NCBI GenBank assembly: GCA_007844125.1
Contig: CM017573.1
Span: forward strand, 8,665,137 to 8,729,136
DNA from: Sinonovacula constricta
Taxonomy: Eukaryota > Mollusca > Bivalvia > Cardiida > Solecurtidae
DNA: 64,000 bases
Reading direction: 5' to 3'
Below the pieces are notes generated by a model that had not been told where the DNA came from, did not search any database, and worked only from the letters and a program-made list of their open reading frames with translations. The number at the start of each line of letters is the position of its first letter. Positions within the stretch are counted from its first letter, which is position 1. Made by a program: the position numbers and the translations under genes. This document shows, piece after piece, positions 44,846-55,339 of the stretch.

Positions 44846-45128
44846 AAAATGTGTATGAAGTAGTCTTGGGACTTGCACAAAAAATGTTAGTACTCTGACT
44901 GAAACATTTTGTTCCTGAAGGGCCAATACCTTTAAAAACAAAATTTGCACAAAGTAATCTTAGAACTTGCACAAAATCCGTTAGTAACACTGGCAGAAAC
45001 TTTTTGCAACTGAGGGCCAATACCTTTAAAAACAAAATATGCATAAAATAGTCTAATAACTTGCACAAAATACATTAGTAACACTGGCAGAAACATTTTG
45101 CAACTGAAGGGCCAATACCTTTAAAAAC
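44846..45128. repeat. Three tandem units of about 93 bp
   Basis: Each has cttgcacaaaa, gttagtaacactggcagaaa, cattttgcaactgaagggcc and aatacctttaaaaac. Confidence 0.85.
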
Positions 45129-45129
45129 C

Positions 45130-46256
45130 AGCATATTTTCTATCAATTATTTAGGTCAACCTTGCTCTTTAAAGGGTAGTGAAAACCCTATGTATTCACA
45201 AGGACCTGCTAGCATCTAATTCAGCAAATTAGCATTTGAAAATATCATGCAGTCAGTTAGTGCATTATTAATGTTGGATAACCAGAATTCGCTCTCATCA
45301 TTTCTCCCCAAGGACGATTTACAAATAATTTACCAAATTGTGTAGTACAGTAACCTACCCCCATCCCCACCCCACCACATCAATGCTTTGTCAGCTAGAA
45401 TAACAAAATTTTTGCTAGAATAAGTGCCAACATACATACCATCACCATAGTTATCAATAAAGGCCCTTTACATTTTCACTTCCAAGCTCTATATGCAGCT
45501 ATATACCGCGGGTAAATAAGGGAAAATAAGGGAAAATTGGCATGGATTATATGAAACTCATCAAAAACTTTAATTGGTCTATACTACATTATACTACTTA
45601 GATAGCATGGCTTGCTGTAATTCATATACATTCTGTACTGCCACTGGGGTTCATACCCACATCTTCTTGGGGTACTCATGGCTGCTAATTGTTACAAATT
45701 TCTAGAGCTATAATATACCCTAACACCGTTTGGATGATGTAAATATAACGTCTAATGCTCTTCACTGTTGGTGGGTAATGACAAAAAACATAGCATTTGC
45801 TGATCAAATAGTCTTGCAGTATGCCAGCAGAAGACAACATGATCCATTTTTCTAAGTGCTGAAGAGTATCATTAAAATCCTAAAATCAAACAAAGGGGCA
45901 TAACCCAAAATTAAATGTGTTATCTGCTCTTTAAAAATATGTTTGGCCATCCAAGTTTGAAATGTAACATCTACAATTGGTTTTTTCGTAGAAATGGATC
46001 TCCACCAAAGTGTTACCCAACACTGATGAGGACACTAAAGAAGGAAGTTCCAGTTTCGTAAAAAAAAAGTAGAAATAAAAGAAATTTTGTAAGACAAAAC
46101 AATTACTTTCCTGCCATTTTTGTGTCACTTTGCAGGTGTTGTAGTCTCATTTACACCAGACAGCATCCTTCCATGCTTGTGGTAATAACTAAGATCTATC
46201 TTGACGTTAAGTTATGAATTTTATGACCACCTTATTACAAGTCAATCTACTTTTTA
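45130..46256. other. No firm feature
   Basis: Unique, AT-rich. A possible acceptor (ttttttcgtag, ending 45991) is followed by 26 open codons to a TAG at 46070, but see the rejected list. Confidence 0.4.
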
Positions 46257-46621
46257 TACCCTTTCCTGCACGTATATGCCATTTTACGCCTTTACAAACC
46301 ATTCACAGTTATATGCCTTTTTACGCCTTTACAAACCATTCAGTTATATGCCTTTTTACGCCTTTACAAACCATTCACAGTTATATGTCTTTTTACGCCT
46401 TTACAAACCATTCACAGTTATATACCTTTTTACGCCTTAACAAACCATTCACAATCATTAGCAGAATCTGCATGACTAAGGGTTTATAAGTACATTGGTT
46501 CAGCCTTAAATCTATTATTACAAGTTGAACATACATTTATTATAATCCTTATATCTCTTTTAAAGAAAAACAACAAAGTCAAGTGAATTTTCAACATTAT
46601 GGATGAACTAAGAAGGTTAAC
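46257..46621. mobile_element. Element F, copy 3
   Basis: Begins accctttcctgcacgtatat, has five 35-36-bp units (acgcctttacaaaccattca) and then the same extension as copy 1 (gttcagccttaaatctatta ...), ending aaggttaac. Confidence 0.75.
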
Positions 46622-46734
46622 AATGTAAAGAGCAGAAGTATCTCCATATAACTGCCTCCATACTAATACATTCTGTCAAAACCACAGACAACACAAGAAG
46701 CAAATAGTTTGTCAGTCCAATGACAATTCTTAGT

Positions 46735-47107
46735 TTTGATTTATCGTCAATCCAACAGTTTTACAGTCATACTAAGAGTGACATATATAGTGCTGCCTTT
46801 AACGCTACTGCACGCTATCTCAAACTCAATCCAATAATGCTGTGATAAATTTACAAATTACTTTAAGAGTTCTGCCTTCACTGTAACTGCATGTTATCTC
46901 ACACCCAGTCCCATAATGTGGTTATGAATTTACGAACTACTTTTAAGGTGCTGCCTTTAATGTAACTGCATGCTATCTCACACCCAGTCCCATAATGTGG
47001 TGATAAATTTATGAACTACTTTTAAAGTGCTGTCTTCACTGTAACTGCATGCCATCTCACACCCAGTCCCATAATGTTGTGATGAATTTACGAACTACTT
47101 TTAAAGT
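46735..47107 (-). repeat. 85-bp array from the SINE-B tail/body junction, 4 units
   Basis: Each unit has gctgccttcactgtaactgc, tatctcacacccagtcccat, aatgtggtgataaattta and cgaactacttttaaagt. The first two words match SINE-B with an internal deletion, so this array also starts from SINE-B. A complete SINE-B follows directly. Confidence 0.75.
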
Positions 47108-47482
47108 TCATCCCACCAACAGTAGTTCAGTTACTTGGAGATGGTGTCCACTTAGAGCAGATATAGTGATGCCTTCACTGTGTATAGCATGTTTGTTTAT
47201 TAGGTTTATCGTCCCACCAACAGTATTTCAGTTATTTAGAGATGGTTTCTACTTAAAGCAGATATAGTGCTGCCTTCACTGTGTATAGCATGCCATGAAC
47301 ACTTGGCATGATACCACACCCAGTCACATTATCCTGACACCGGGCCAACCAGTCATGGAACTACCCTTATATTTGCTTGAGCGTTCGCAAGGGAGCTAAA
47401 TTCCTACCATTTTTAACGACTTTGGCATGTCGTGGCCCGGGATCGAACCCGGGGCACACCGTACCTTAAGCCCATGCTCCTA
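47105..47482 (-). mobile_element. SINE-B with duplicated tail
   Basis: Two tail units, then body (cacttggcatgataccacac), core and B box (cgggatcgaacccggggc). The A-box part of the head is decayed. Confidence 0.9.
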
Positions 47483-47499
47483 AATTGTTTTGCTTTTGT

Positions 47500-47625
47500 T
47501 TTTAGAAAACATCACAGTGACAAAATGATAGTCATATTATTTTTTGGTGGAGGAAGACCCATACAAATCTACAAGCATGGACACACTGTAAGTTAGCTTA
47601 AAGACATCATCTATCGTGTAAATCC
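47500..47625 (-). mobile_element. SINE-C fragment
   Basis: aaaacatcacagtgacaaaa, ttggtggaggaagacccata and cacactgtaagttagctta are diverged matches to the body. Confidence 0.55.
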
Positions 47626-49069
47626 AGGCTTTTTTTATGCTGTTTCTGGGGCCGAAATTAAGCCCGTTTTACCTAATGAAAGTATATATTTTACCCCAAT
47701 TTCATCTCAAAATTCCCCTCAAAAATTGATTTTCGTATTACAATCTACATGTGCAACAGACGAGACATTGACATGTACCGGTAACATAATAAATGAAAAA
47801 CATGTTGGCATGATATGTCTGGCAACAGACATTTTTTTTTTAAATTGTCATTGGTAAAATATCTGAAAATGTTCCCCTCTTGAAAAGACCCACCACCTTT
47901 CTGCCAAAACCCTCCAAAAAAGGGCTGCAATGTTTATTCAAAGCCACTTGGTGAGAGGTCAAAGTGTCAGGAGTTTGCGACTCTCCCTCTCTTCCATGTG
48001 CCCCCTTCTTGCCTCAAGTAAACCCTAAACAATGCCATCACATCATGACATGAGTGAAAGATTGTTTGTGGCAAGTTGAATTCAGCCATTTAACCAACAA
48101 AGATTACACTGCATAAAGCCAGTTTTTTTTTGTTCATTTTTAAAAAGAGGAAAATTACAATTTGCACTAAGGTTACAATACTGTGCCCTGCATTTTCTTA
48201 TAAGAAGATATTGGCAGCAGATCTGGAAAAAAAAATAGTAACCAAATTACAAAGTATTCACCTGTGAGAGAAAAAAAAAATCATCCAAGGGAGACAATTA
48301 AAAAAAATTAAAAAAAGGGGGATAACTCAAGTCTAAAACAGCAAGTTCTATAGTTCTTGCATTCTGCAGTCTGCACACTGTCATAACAAGTCCTATTTAA
48401 AGGACATCCACCAAATGATGGTAGTTCTTCACAAAATTAACTTCACGACACCTGCCTAACACTCCACCAGACCAACCACCTGCTCACCAAACTACCTTCT
48501 GGGTTTTGCTTATCTATAGATAGTTTCCATGTGATGTCATAGGCACTGATGTAATGTAATATTACCATATTAATAAGTTTTCAGTTAAATAGTTATTGGT
48601 TATAATTGGCTAGTTAAAGACATCGTGCCGTTGTGCAAGTTAAAATAAAGCAGGACAATGAAGGACATGAATAATAACTCAAATGATATATACATTTTGT
48701 GTACCGGGAAACTAGTAAAATAGCAATAAAGAGGAACAATTCAGGACCGTGATTGATAAATACCTCAAAATATAGGCAGGAAGCGCGAGTTGTGCACTGT
48801 AGGAAAAGACACGATCTTCAAAAATAGATGCGAGCTCAGTTCGGATGAGCAACAAGTTTAGACTATATATATGAGGAGTGCAGAATGGTAGAAGAGAGGA
48901 AATGAGATGAGCTAGGGAGAGGAGAGTGGATATGAACACGTTAGAAAGAGGTATTCACACCTCACTGTTGTTAGATTGTAAAATGTAACTTTCATTAATA
49001 AAATTGTAATCATGGGATAATGTTGTGTTCTACTATGGAGCCCCGTTATGCCACACTGATAAGACAGTT
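47626..49069. other. No recognised feature
   Basis: About 1.4 kb of unique AT-rich sequence. Short open frames only; no splice-flanked exon was found on either strand. Confidence 0.45.
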
Positions 49070-49565
49070 TAAGGCAGCCATCTTTGAAGGCAGAAGGCAG
49101 AAGCTATGGCAGGCTAAAATCTGGAAATATGTGCTATATTAAACTCATCACTGTGTTTTAATACTTCAGTCTATTTTACTTAATTTTATACCATATTGAA
49201 CAGCTTTTATGAAATATTTTAAATTTTAAAACTATATTTTGATAGCTTAAAAGGTAAAAAAAAATACAACCAAAAACTATACACTGTTCATTTTGTAAAA
49301 GGCTGAACCAATATTTTTTTATTTTATTTCTGTGTATTTATTTTTTGTGCATCTGTCAATTTCAAAAATATTGTATTTTAAAAATATGAATTTCAAGAGC
49401 TTTTCAATGGTGTATAGCTTTTAATTTTTGGACCACAAATGAAGGAATTGCAAGAAAATATAATATACATTTCTATACAATTCATCTGAACATCCCTTGA
49501 AGTTGCCATCAAAAATGGCTGCCAGGATAAGGGATCTTCACTGATGTGGAAACTATCAATAAGCC
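49070..49565. repeat. Repeat-K, copy 1
   Basis: 49278-49565 matches 60948-61242 closely: aaaatatgaatttcaagagc, tttcaatggtgtatagcttt, acaattcatctgaacatccc, ttgaagttgccatcaaaaat. The left edge (aaggcagccatctttgaagg) is inverted relative to gttgccatcaaaaatggctg, so a TIR element is possible. Confidence 0.7.
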
Positions 49566-49970
49566 TCATTTCTTTTTCTTTTTTTTAAAGATCTGGCAAA
49601 CAACTGAACATTTATAAATACCTTATGTACAATGAAACAGAAAACTATTGAGAGTTTATTTTTCCCTTACAGGATGATACTAAACAGCTCTTTCTCTGGG
49701 GTATCAATTTAATTTCCAGTCTTTTGCCAAATAACCATGTACAGCATCAAATATGACAGCGATATTAAAGGGAGAAATACAGGAGCATCACTCCACAGAA
49801 TATAAAGAGTATTAGGGAAATGTAATTTTCAACAACTGGTATGTGTTGTTTTGCAACTGTGTAGATAGATTTTTACAGTTGGTAGGATGTTATAGATATA
49901 ACAAGGACAGTGGCAGTGGAAGATGTTCAAAGGTCTTTAGTCGGAATGGGAAAATATTAGTGATATGAAA
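49566..49970. other. No recognised feature
   Basis: Unique AT-rich sequence. Confidence 0.5.
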
Positions 49971-50060
49971 ATTGTCTCCCTTGTTAGATTATGTCAGAGG
50001 TGGTCAAAATAGTAGGTCCTTTCAGTTGGAATTCTCGGACTTTATCACTTATTCATTTGG
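49971..50060. mobile_element. MITE-1, left half
   Basis: attgtctcccttgttagatt, agtaggtcctttcagttgga and attctcggactttatcactt match the left arm of the copies at 311 and 37888; the rest is absent. Confidence 0.75.
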
Positions 50061-50166
50061 AAATAATAAATTGGTTCAAAGAAATTCAACAAAATTAGAT
50101 GAATTTTTAAAATTATACTACATGAAATTCAAATTCAATATGTCAGTATACTGAACTTCATACACG

Positions 50167-50448
50167 TAGTTGTTTATTGGGTTTATCGACCCACCAACAG
50201 TATATCTAGAGACGGTGTCCACTTGAAGCAGATATAGTGCTGCCTTTACTGTGTATAGCAAGCCGTGAACACCTGGCATGATACCACACCCAGTCACATT
50301 ATCCTGACACTGAGGCAACCAGTTGTGGAAATACCCTTGTATTTGCTTGAGTGTTAGCAAGGGAGCTATATCACTACCATTTGTAACGACCTTGCTATGT
50401 TGCGGTCTAGGGGTCGAACTCGAGGCCTCTCGTACCTGGAGCCATCAT
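50167..50448 (-). mobile_element. SINE-B, head truncated
   Basis: Tail (gtttattgggtttatcgacc), body and core are present; the copy stops in the head after gtacctggagcc. Confidence 0.88.
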
Positions 50449-50811
50449 TCATATATAAGCTACGCTAAGCCTTTGCTAATTATTTGCAAATTATCACAAT
50501 TTCAAATGCCTTGGCCAGAATTATCTATCTGTTCAAGGAGTACACATCAGTTGTGTACTTTTGCATGAGTCAGTATTGGTAAATGGCAACATGTGTTACA
50601 ACAAAAAAATCAAGAGATTCACATAGAAAATTGGCATTTAACACTACATCATTATACATCCCAATTATCACTGCAACAGTAAATTATTCATTGTAAATAG
50701 CAATATATTAATATTAATTAAAAATAATAATAATAAATATATGATATTAAATATTTTGGTGTGCAAAAAGAATGCAAGCTTATTGCCAACCCAAACTTTT
50801 AAATCAAAGAT
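50449..50811. other. No recognised feature
   Basis: Unique; 50690-50755 is an AT-rich low-complexity patch. Confidence 0.5.
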
Positions 50812-51108
50812 GTGGGATGGGATGGGATGGGATGGGATGGGATGAGCTGGCAGTTTTGCCAATACTGTGCAGCGACATTTCTATCATTATAGCACAGGGA
50901 AACTTATGAGGTGCCCAGGCACTAAACCCAGCCGATCCATTATACTGACACAGACAAGTCAGGTGTAATGCTTTCCCCTTAGCCCTGAGCGTTAGGAGGG
51001 AAGCCACTATTACCAACTTTTAAAGTCTTTGGTTTGACCCGGCCGGGGTTTGAACCCACGACCTCACGATCCACAAGCTGATGCTCTACCAACTGAGCTA
51101 TTGCGCAC
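50812..51108 (-). mobile_element. SINE-A, copy 9, with pentanucleotide tail
   Basis: The 3' tail is five or six gatgg words (CCATC-type in sense), longer than in the other copies. Body and head are complete (tgctctaccaactgagctat). Confidence 0.92.
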
Positions 51109-51305
51109 GGTTTGATCAGCTGAACAGAGTTGTATGGAAAGCAGATGTAAGACACTCTAGCTGCCTCCTGCCTACCCCAAAAACTAGGACAGCCACAGCA
51201 GTAAACTCAAATCTGGATCAGACATAATTTCATCGCTAATTTCAATTTTTCAGATCCTTTCTTTGACACCATTATACAATCCCTTACATCTGTTATAGAA
51301 CTCTC

Positions 51306-51850
51306 TTGCACCTTACTGAAGCCAGTGATTGCAGTGTTTTCTTTAACTGTGGACATTGTAGAAAAAATCATCCAAGGAAACGTACTGTTGCTCAACTGAA
51401 TATAAATAGATTTGACTCGAATTTTTTGAAATTCATGAACTACTGCAAGACAAAAATAGTTGACCTTTTTGTTCTCTCTGAGACAAAACTTGATCATTCA
51501 TAGCTGGACATATTATTTGAATTTCAAAACTACAAACTTCACATACATGACGAAGGAGGTCTAGCAGTGTTTGTATGCTCAGACATTCCATCCAGAGAAA
51601 AAAAATGAACTGGAATATTTGGAATTAGAAAATACAGTCCGTGAATTAAACAAATAAGCTACAAGTGTTCGCTAACAGATGTTTGAGAAATATACTTAAA
51701 ATCAAATGGCAGGACAAAGTAACAAATGAAGAACTTCGGAAAAGGACACACTAGCTTCCTTTTGATATGCAAATCAAAAAGAGACAATGGTCAAAGATAG
51801 GGCATAGGTTAAGAAAATAAAATCATATCCTGAAAAATGCTCTGCTATAA
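51306..51850 (+). pseudogene. Broken non-LTR retrotransposon (endonuclease and C-terminal pieces)
   Basis: Two pieces of a LINE polyprotein on the plus strand. 51306-51650 encodes the start of an AP-endonuclease domain: TVAQLNINRFDSNF, then VDLFVLSETKLDHS, and after a stop at 51501-51503, EGGLAVFVCSDIPSRE. The LNIN, SETKLD and GGLAVFV blocks are typical of this domain in CR1/Jockey-like elements. A stop and frameshift follow. 51670-51850 then encodes the far C-terminus found after the reverse transcriptase (FANRCLRNILKIKWQDKV, then KRQWSKIGHRLRK), with two more stops. The reverse transcriptase core is absent, so this is a deleted or chimeric remnant. The open frame at 51306 starts at a non-ATG codon. 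Confidence 0.75.
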
Positions 51851-51986
51851 GGATCTGACGACGAGTCAATAAAACCTTCCCAACCAATCAGATAGTCGCC
51901 TACAAAATCGCTAAAGTAAATGATGATCCGAAGCATTCTGAATATATTGTTTTAATGGCTGTGCCCCTTTACAAAGAAATGTAAAC

Positions 51987-52241
51987 ATGGACACTCCGCA
52001 CAAGACTTTTGTCACTGAAGACAGGTGCGTTGTATGCGGTATCCCATTTGTTTAAACATCAGTAACATCTTCATGTCAAAAGTTAACTAAAGAGCAAATT
52101 CCTAATTTTGAAAAACATTTTTCTACTGCATCAACGATAGCAGCCATTTTGCGACTCTTACCGAAAGCATTTATTTGCTGTTATAAAAATAGCAATCAGG
52201 GAAAACGATTCTTCTTTATAGACGGTATTTGTCGGCCGTAA
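51987..52241 (+). pseudogene. Unrecognised ORF with one in-frame stop
   Basis: An ATG at 51987 opens MDTPHKTFVTEDRCVVCGIP, then a TAA at 52053-52055; the same frame is open again for about 61 codons (including KLTKEQIPNFEKHFSTA and QGKRFFFIDGICRP) to TAA at 52239. A CxxC pair (CVVC) could be a zinc site. It sits between two LINE C-terminal pieces and may be an insertion in the LINE or an exon of another element. Not recognised. Confidence 0.35.
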
Positions 52242-52492
52242 TAGGGATAGTGCATACCCTGAGAAAGCCAAAATACACCGTAGTAAACCAGGCTCTAAGA
52301 TGGAACCCACAAGGGTGGAACCCACAAGGGCAGCGTAAGAGAGAAAGACCTAAAAACTCCTTTAGAAGATCTCAGTACAGGAGGGAAATCAAGGCAAGAC
52401 CTGGGACCAGATTGACAAGATAGGTCAGGACCAACGAAAGTGGAATTCCTTTATAGACGACCTATGTCTGGCCAAGGATAAAAGGGTTTAAG
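52235..52492 (+). pseudogene. LINE C-terminal fragment
   Basis: Reads GIVHTLRKPKYTVVNQALRW, then NPQG with a tandem duplication of WNPQG, then QRKRERPKNSFRR. After a frameshift near 52390 it continues TWDQIDKIGQDQRKWNSF and DDLCLAKDKRV before a stop. This order is the usual C-terminal tail of CR1/Jockey-type LINE proteins. It overlaps in protein position with the piece at 51780-51850, so two copies are involved. Confidence 0.75.
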
Positions 52493-52689
52493 TCAAGTCA
52501 ATTGGTGTTTCCATCGACCACCAAGTGCAAGGTGTTTTTTTGTTGAGAACTTGTTGTCAAAAGGTAAACCTCTTTTAAATATCTGTGAATTTTTTAACCT
52601 CAACATTTTATAAAAAAACAACATGTTTAATGAAAAACTGTCCACCCTCTCCTCTAGATGCATTTATAACAAATTCAAGGGATCTCTGT

Positions 52690-52850
52690 TGTTTTTGGTT
52701 GTTTTTGTGTATTTTTTCTTACATCTCACTGACACAATTAAGGTCATATTGGCAACAATCAGCTAATAATTAGTGGAGGAAGACCCCAGTCTGGGAAGAA
52801 CCACTGGAGCACCATGGGTTAGCTGGAAAACCTCCCTACATGAAAGTTCT
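52690..52850 (-). mobile_element. SINE-C, second subfamily, partial
   Basis: ctcactgacacaattaaggt, catattggcaacaatcagct, ggaggaagaccccagtctgg, accatgggttagctggaaaa. The head is lost. Confidence 0.8.
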
Positions 52851-52864
52851 ATATTGTTTGTTTT

Positions 52865-53066
52865 GTTTTTTGTTACATCGCACTGACACAATAGTGGTCA
52901 TATTGGTGACATTTAGCTAATTATTGATGGAGGAAGACCCCAGACTTAGCAGGAAAACCTCTCCACAGGAACCATCTTGCCCCGACCGGGATCCAACCCA
53001 CGTGGTGAGAGACGGAGGAGTTTCAAGTCAGCGACTCTAACTGCTCGGCCACGGGCAAACCTCTCT
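52865..53066 (-). mobile_element. SINE-C, second subfamily, full head
   Basis: gttacatcgcactgacacaa at the 3' end; head at right reads in sense gcccgtggccgagcagttag with B box gggttggatccc. A gap in the body (after ccccagactta) removes the tctgggtagaacc part. Confidence 0.85.
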
Positions 53067-53339
53067 GTTTTCGAACTTTAAATGTTTCATCAGCTGTAAG
53101 CGAGTGCCATAACATGATCACAACTGTCTTTAACACAACAACCATGTCTTATCAAAAACAGAAAGTTTCTTAACAGAAGTTTTAGACAGTTTTGCCAGGA
53201 AGATTTAATGTCCTACTTACTAATTTCTGATATCAATGAAGAACACTCTGAACTGCATATAAACCAATATATAACCAATTTGAGAACGATATTTTTTTAT
53301 CATCAAACATCTCCACTAAAACGTGGTTGTATGTTTGTT

Positions 53340-53530
53340 TTCTTTTTTGTTACATCGCACCGACACAATTATGGTCATATTGGTGATGTCCAGCTACTTA
53401 ATGGTGGCGGAAAATCCCAGACTTATATCTTGGCAGAACCACCGGCACACAGCAGGTTACCTGGAAAACCAACTCACATGAGAGTTTTTGCGAAGACAGG
53501 GACTCGAACCCAAGCGTTGAGGGTCTGAGG
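53340..53530 (-). mobile_element. SINE-C, second subfamily
   Basis: gttacatcgcaccgacacaa, ttatggtcatattggtgatg, tggcagaaccaccggcacac and gacagggactcgaacccaag. The A-box end is missing. Confidence 0.85.
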
Positions 53531-53544
53531 AGTAAAGGGTTATA

Positions 53545-53885
53545 TAAAGCAAAACCATACATAAACAGAGCTCTCCGAGAGGCCATATTCAAGAAGAAAA
53601 TGCCGTTTCATAAGTTTAAAAAATGTCGTAATTCTTAAACCTGGGAAATTTACAGACAGCAAAGAAACCATGTTAATACATTGAAGAAAAAACAACAACA
53701 ATAGTTTTACTGATAGTGTGAAGGAAGGAATAATCATGCCTAATTGTCAAAAGAAATCTACTGGAAATCAATAGAAAATTATTCTAACTGAAAACAAGAA
53801 GAGAATTATTTCTAATGAAGAAGTAGAAAAAAGTTTTAATTCACATGCCAAAAGATGTGAAACATCAGGTCGGAAGAGTAAGTCT
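53545..53885 (+). pseudogene. LINE fragment, linker between endonuclease and reverse transcriptase
   Basis: Reads KPYINRALREAIFKKKMPFH, then KFKKC and, after a stop, TWEIYRQQRNHVNTLKKK. Later, in another frame, KKRIISNEEVEKSFNSHAKR. The motif order (K-P-x-I-N, R-E-A-I, W-x-x-Y-x-x-x-R-N-x-V, then I-I-S-N-E-E with F-N) is that of the linker before the reverse transcriptase in CR1/Jockey-like LINEs. Several stops and a frameshift; the copy ends before the catalytic domain. Confidence 0.7.
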
Positions 53886-53897
53886 GCTGATTTCATT

Positions 53898-53985
53898 GTT
53901 AGCTCACCTGAGCAAAAGGTGCTCAAGATGAACTTTTCTGATACCCCTTGGTTCGATGTCCATTGTACGGCCTCAACAATTTGTT
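53898..53985. repeat. Bivalve-type repeat, AGCTCACCTGAGC
   Basis: gttagctcacctgagcaaaa then ggtgctcaagatgaact and ttggttcgatgtccattgta. From memory this start is widespread in bivalve genomes; that is recall and not a search. It directly precedes the second hairpin array. Confidence 0.5.
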
Positions 53986-53994
53986 TATAAAAAA

Positions 53995-54435
53995 TCTAGT
54001 TTTTCCTCCAAACCCTTTGTAGGTGGCACTCTTTAGAATCATCACAATAGGACAATTTCAATGAGTATCAGCAAAGTAGGATTTGGCTCAGAATTATGGG
54101 ATATATGTCTAAATCATTTATTTCCCATACAAACCTTATATTCCAGGTACTCACTGGAATTGTCTCGATAGGACAATTTCACTGAGTACCCAAAATATAA
54201 GGCTTGGTTGAGAATTATGGGATATACAGCTCCTGCTAACTCCTTTATTTCTTCTCCAAACCCTCTATACCAGGTACTCATTAGAATCGTCTCGGTGAGA
54301 CAATTTCAATGCGTACCCACATTATAAGGCTTGGTTGAGAATTATGGGACATACAGAGCCTGCTTACTCCTTTATTTCTCCTCCAAAACCCTTTATATCA
54401 GGTATTCATTAGAATTGTCTCAGGCCCTGCAAAAC
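53995..54435. repeat. Hairpin satellite, array 2 (about 3.5 units)
   Basis: Units carry tcctccaaaccct, ggtactcattagaattgtct, agacaatttcaatgagtacc, ataaggcttggttgagaat and tatgggatatacag. In unit 2 the arms ccttatattcc... and ...aaaatataagg pair where array 1 has ccctat and atagg, a matched C-G to T-A change. Confidence 0.82.
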
Positions 54436-54617
54436 AGGATTTGTTTGAGAATTATGTGATATAATTATGGTAACACAAAATCAGAGCAACTCCTTGTATC
54501 TCTGAATAACTATGGGATATATGCCCGCATTATGCTTCATTAATGCAGAGTTACTCCCCTTTACTGACGCTCTGTAATACTGCATAATAAGATATTGCAA
54601 AACCTTAAGTCACTTAC

Positions 54618-54704
54618 CTGTCGAATAAAACTATTAGAACTATCGGAGAAACTTCCGTCTGATCTCTTTGAAACGTTACCCTTCATTGTTTTTGGTCCTT
54701 TGCC
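54618..54704 (-). CDS. Internal exon of an unrecognised gene (gene 3)
   Basis: The best-supported internal exon in the window. On the minus strand the acceptor is atcgtttttttctgtacag (intron ends at 54705), the exon is 87 nt, and the donor is CAG/GTAAGTG (54617 onward). One frame is open throughout and both introns are in phase 0. The 29 codons begin GKGPKTMKGNVSKRSDGS and end SDSSNSFIRQ: Lys-rich first, Ser-rich later, probably disordered. A length divisible by three with phase 0 on both sides would let it be skipped without changing the frame. Upstream exons would lie at higher coordinates; a candidate donor is at 58468. Family not recognised, and neighbouring exons were not found between repeats. 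Confidence 0.65.
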
Positions 54705-54810
54705 CTGTACAGAAAAAAACGATATTTATTTTTAATAAACGGTTCTGAAGTTGAAGCAGGTGCCCTAGTCTATGTCTGCAGCCCTACGTGCAATGTGAGT
54801 GTATCATAAG

Positions 54811-55168
54811 TTATGTTTGTTTATTTGGTTTATTGTCCCACCAAGAGTATTTCAGTTATTTGAAGATGGTGTCTACTTAAAGCAGATATAGTGATGCCAT
54901 CACTGTGTATAGCATGCCATGAACACCTGGCATGATACCATCCCCAGTCACATTATCCTGACACTGGGCCAACCAGTCGTGGAACTACCCTTATATTTGC
55001 TTGAGCGTTAGCAAGGGAGCTATACCACTACCATTTTTAACGACTTTGGTATGTCGCGGTCCGGGATCGAACCTGAGACATCCCGTATCTGCAACCAACG
55101 CTCTCTGAACCCAGGGCCTCCCGTACCTGGAGCCGACGCTCTACCGATTGCGCTACCAGGTCCGGTGT
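54811..55168 (-). mobile_element. SINE-B with duplicated tRNA-like head
   Basis: Tail and body are normal, but the head region occurs twice: cgggatcgaacctgagacat ... ccaacgctctctg, then aacccagggcctcccgtacc ... gattgcgctaccaggtccgg. The inner head resembles that of the copy at 58762-59038, the outer that of the common form. Confidence 0.85.
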
Positions 55169-55339
55169 TAAATATTGGTGTAAATTACTAACTCTGCAAA
55201 ACCACAGATACCCATGACAGTGTTATCTTATGTTAAAATCACATGATGACCGAGGAAGATGTAACTGGGTAACAAAGGTTAAGGATCTATTATATCAATA
55301 TGGTTTTGGATATGTCTGGATTACTCAATAAATCGGCAA

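Noticed and set aside
45992..46072. Terminal exon KWISTKVLPNTDEDTKEG... after a ttttttcgtag acceptor
   Set aside because: The stop is followed at once by AATAAA, other frames look equally coding-like, and the setting (caaaggggcataaccc) recalls dispersed repeats; support is too thin.
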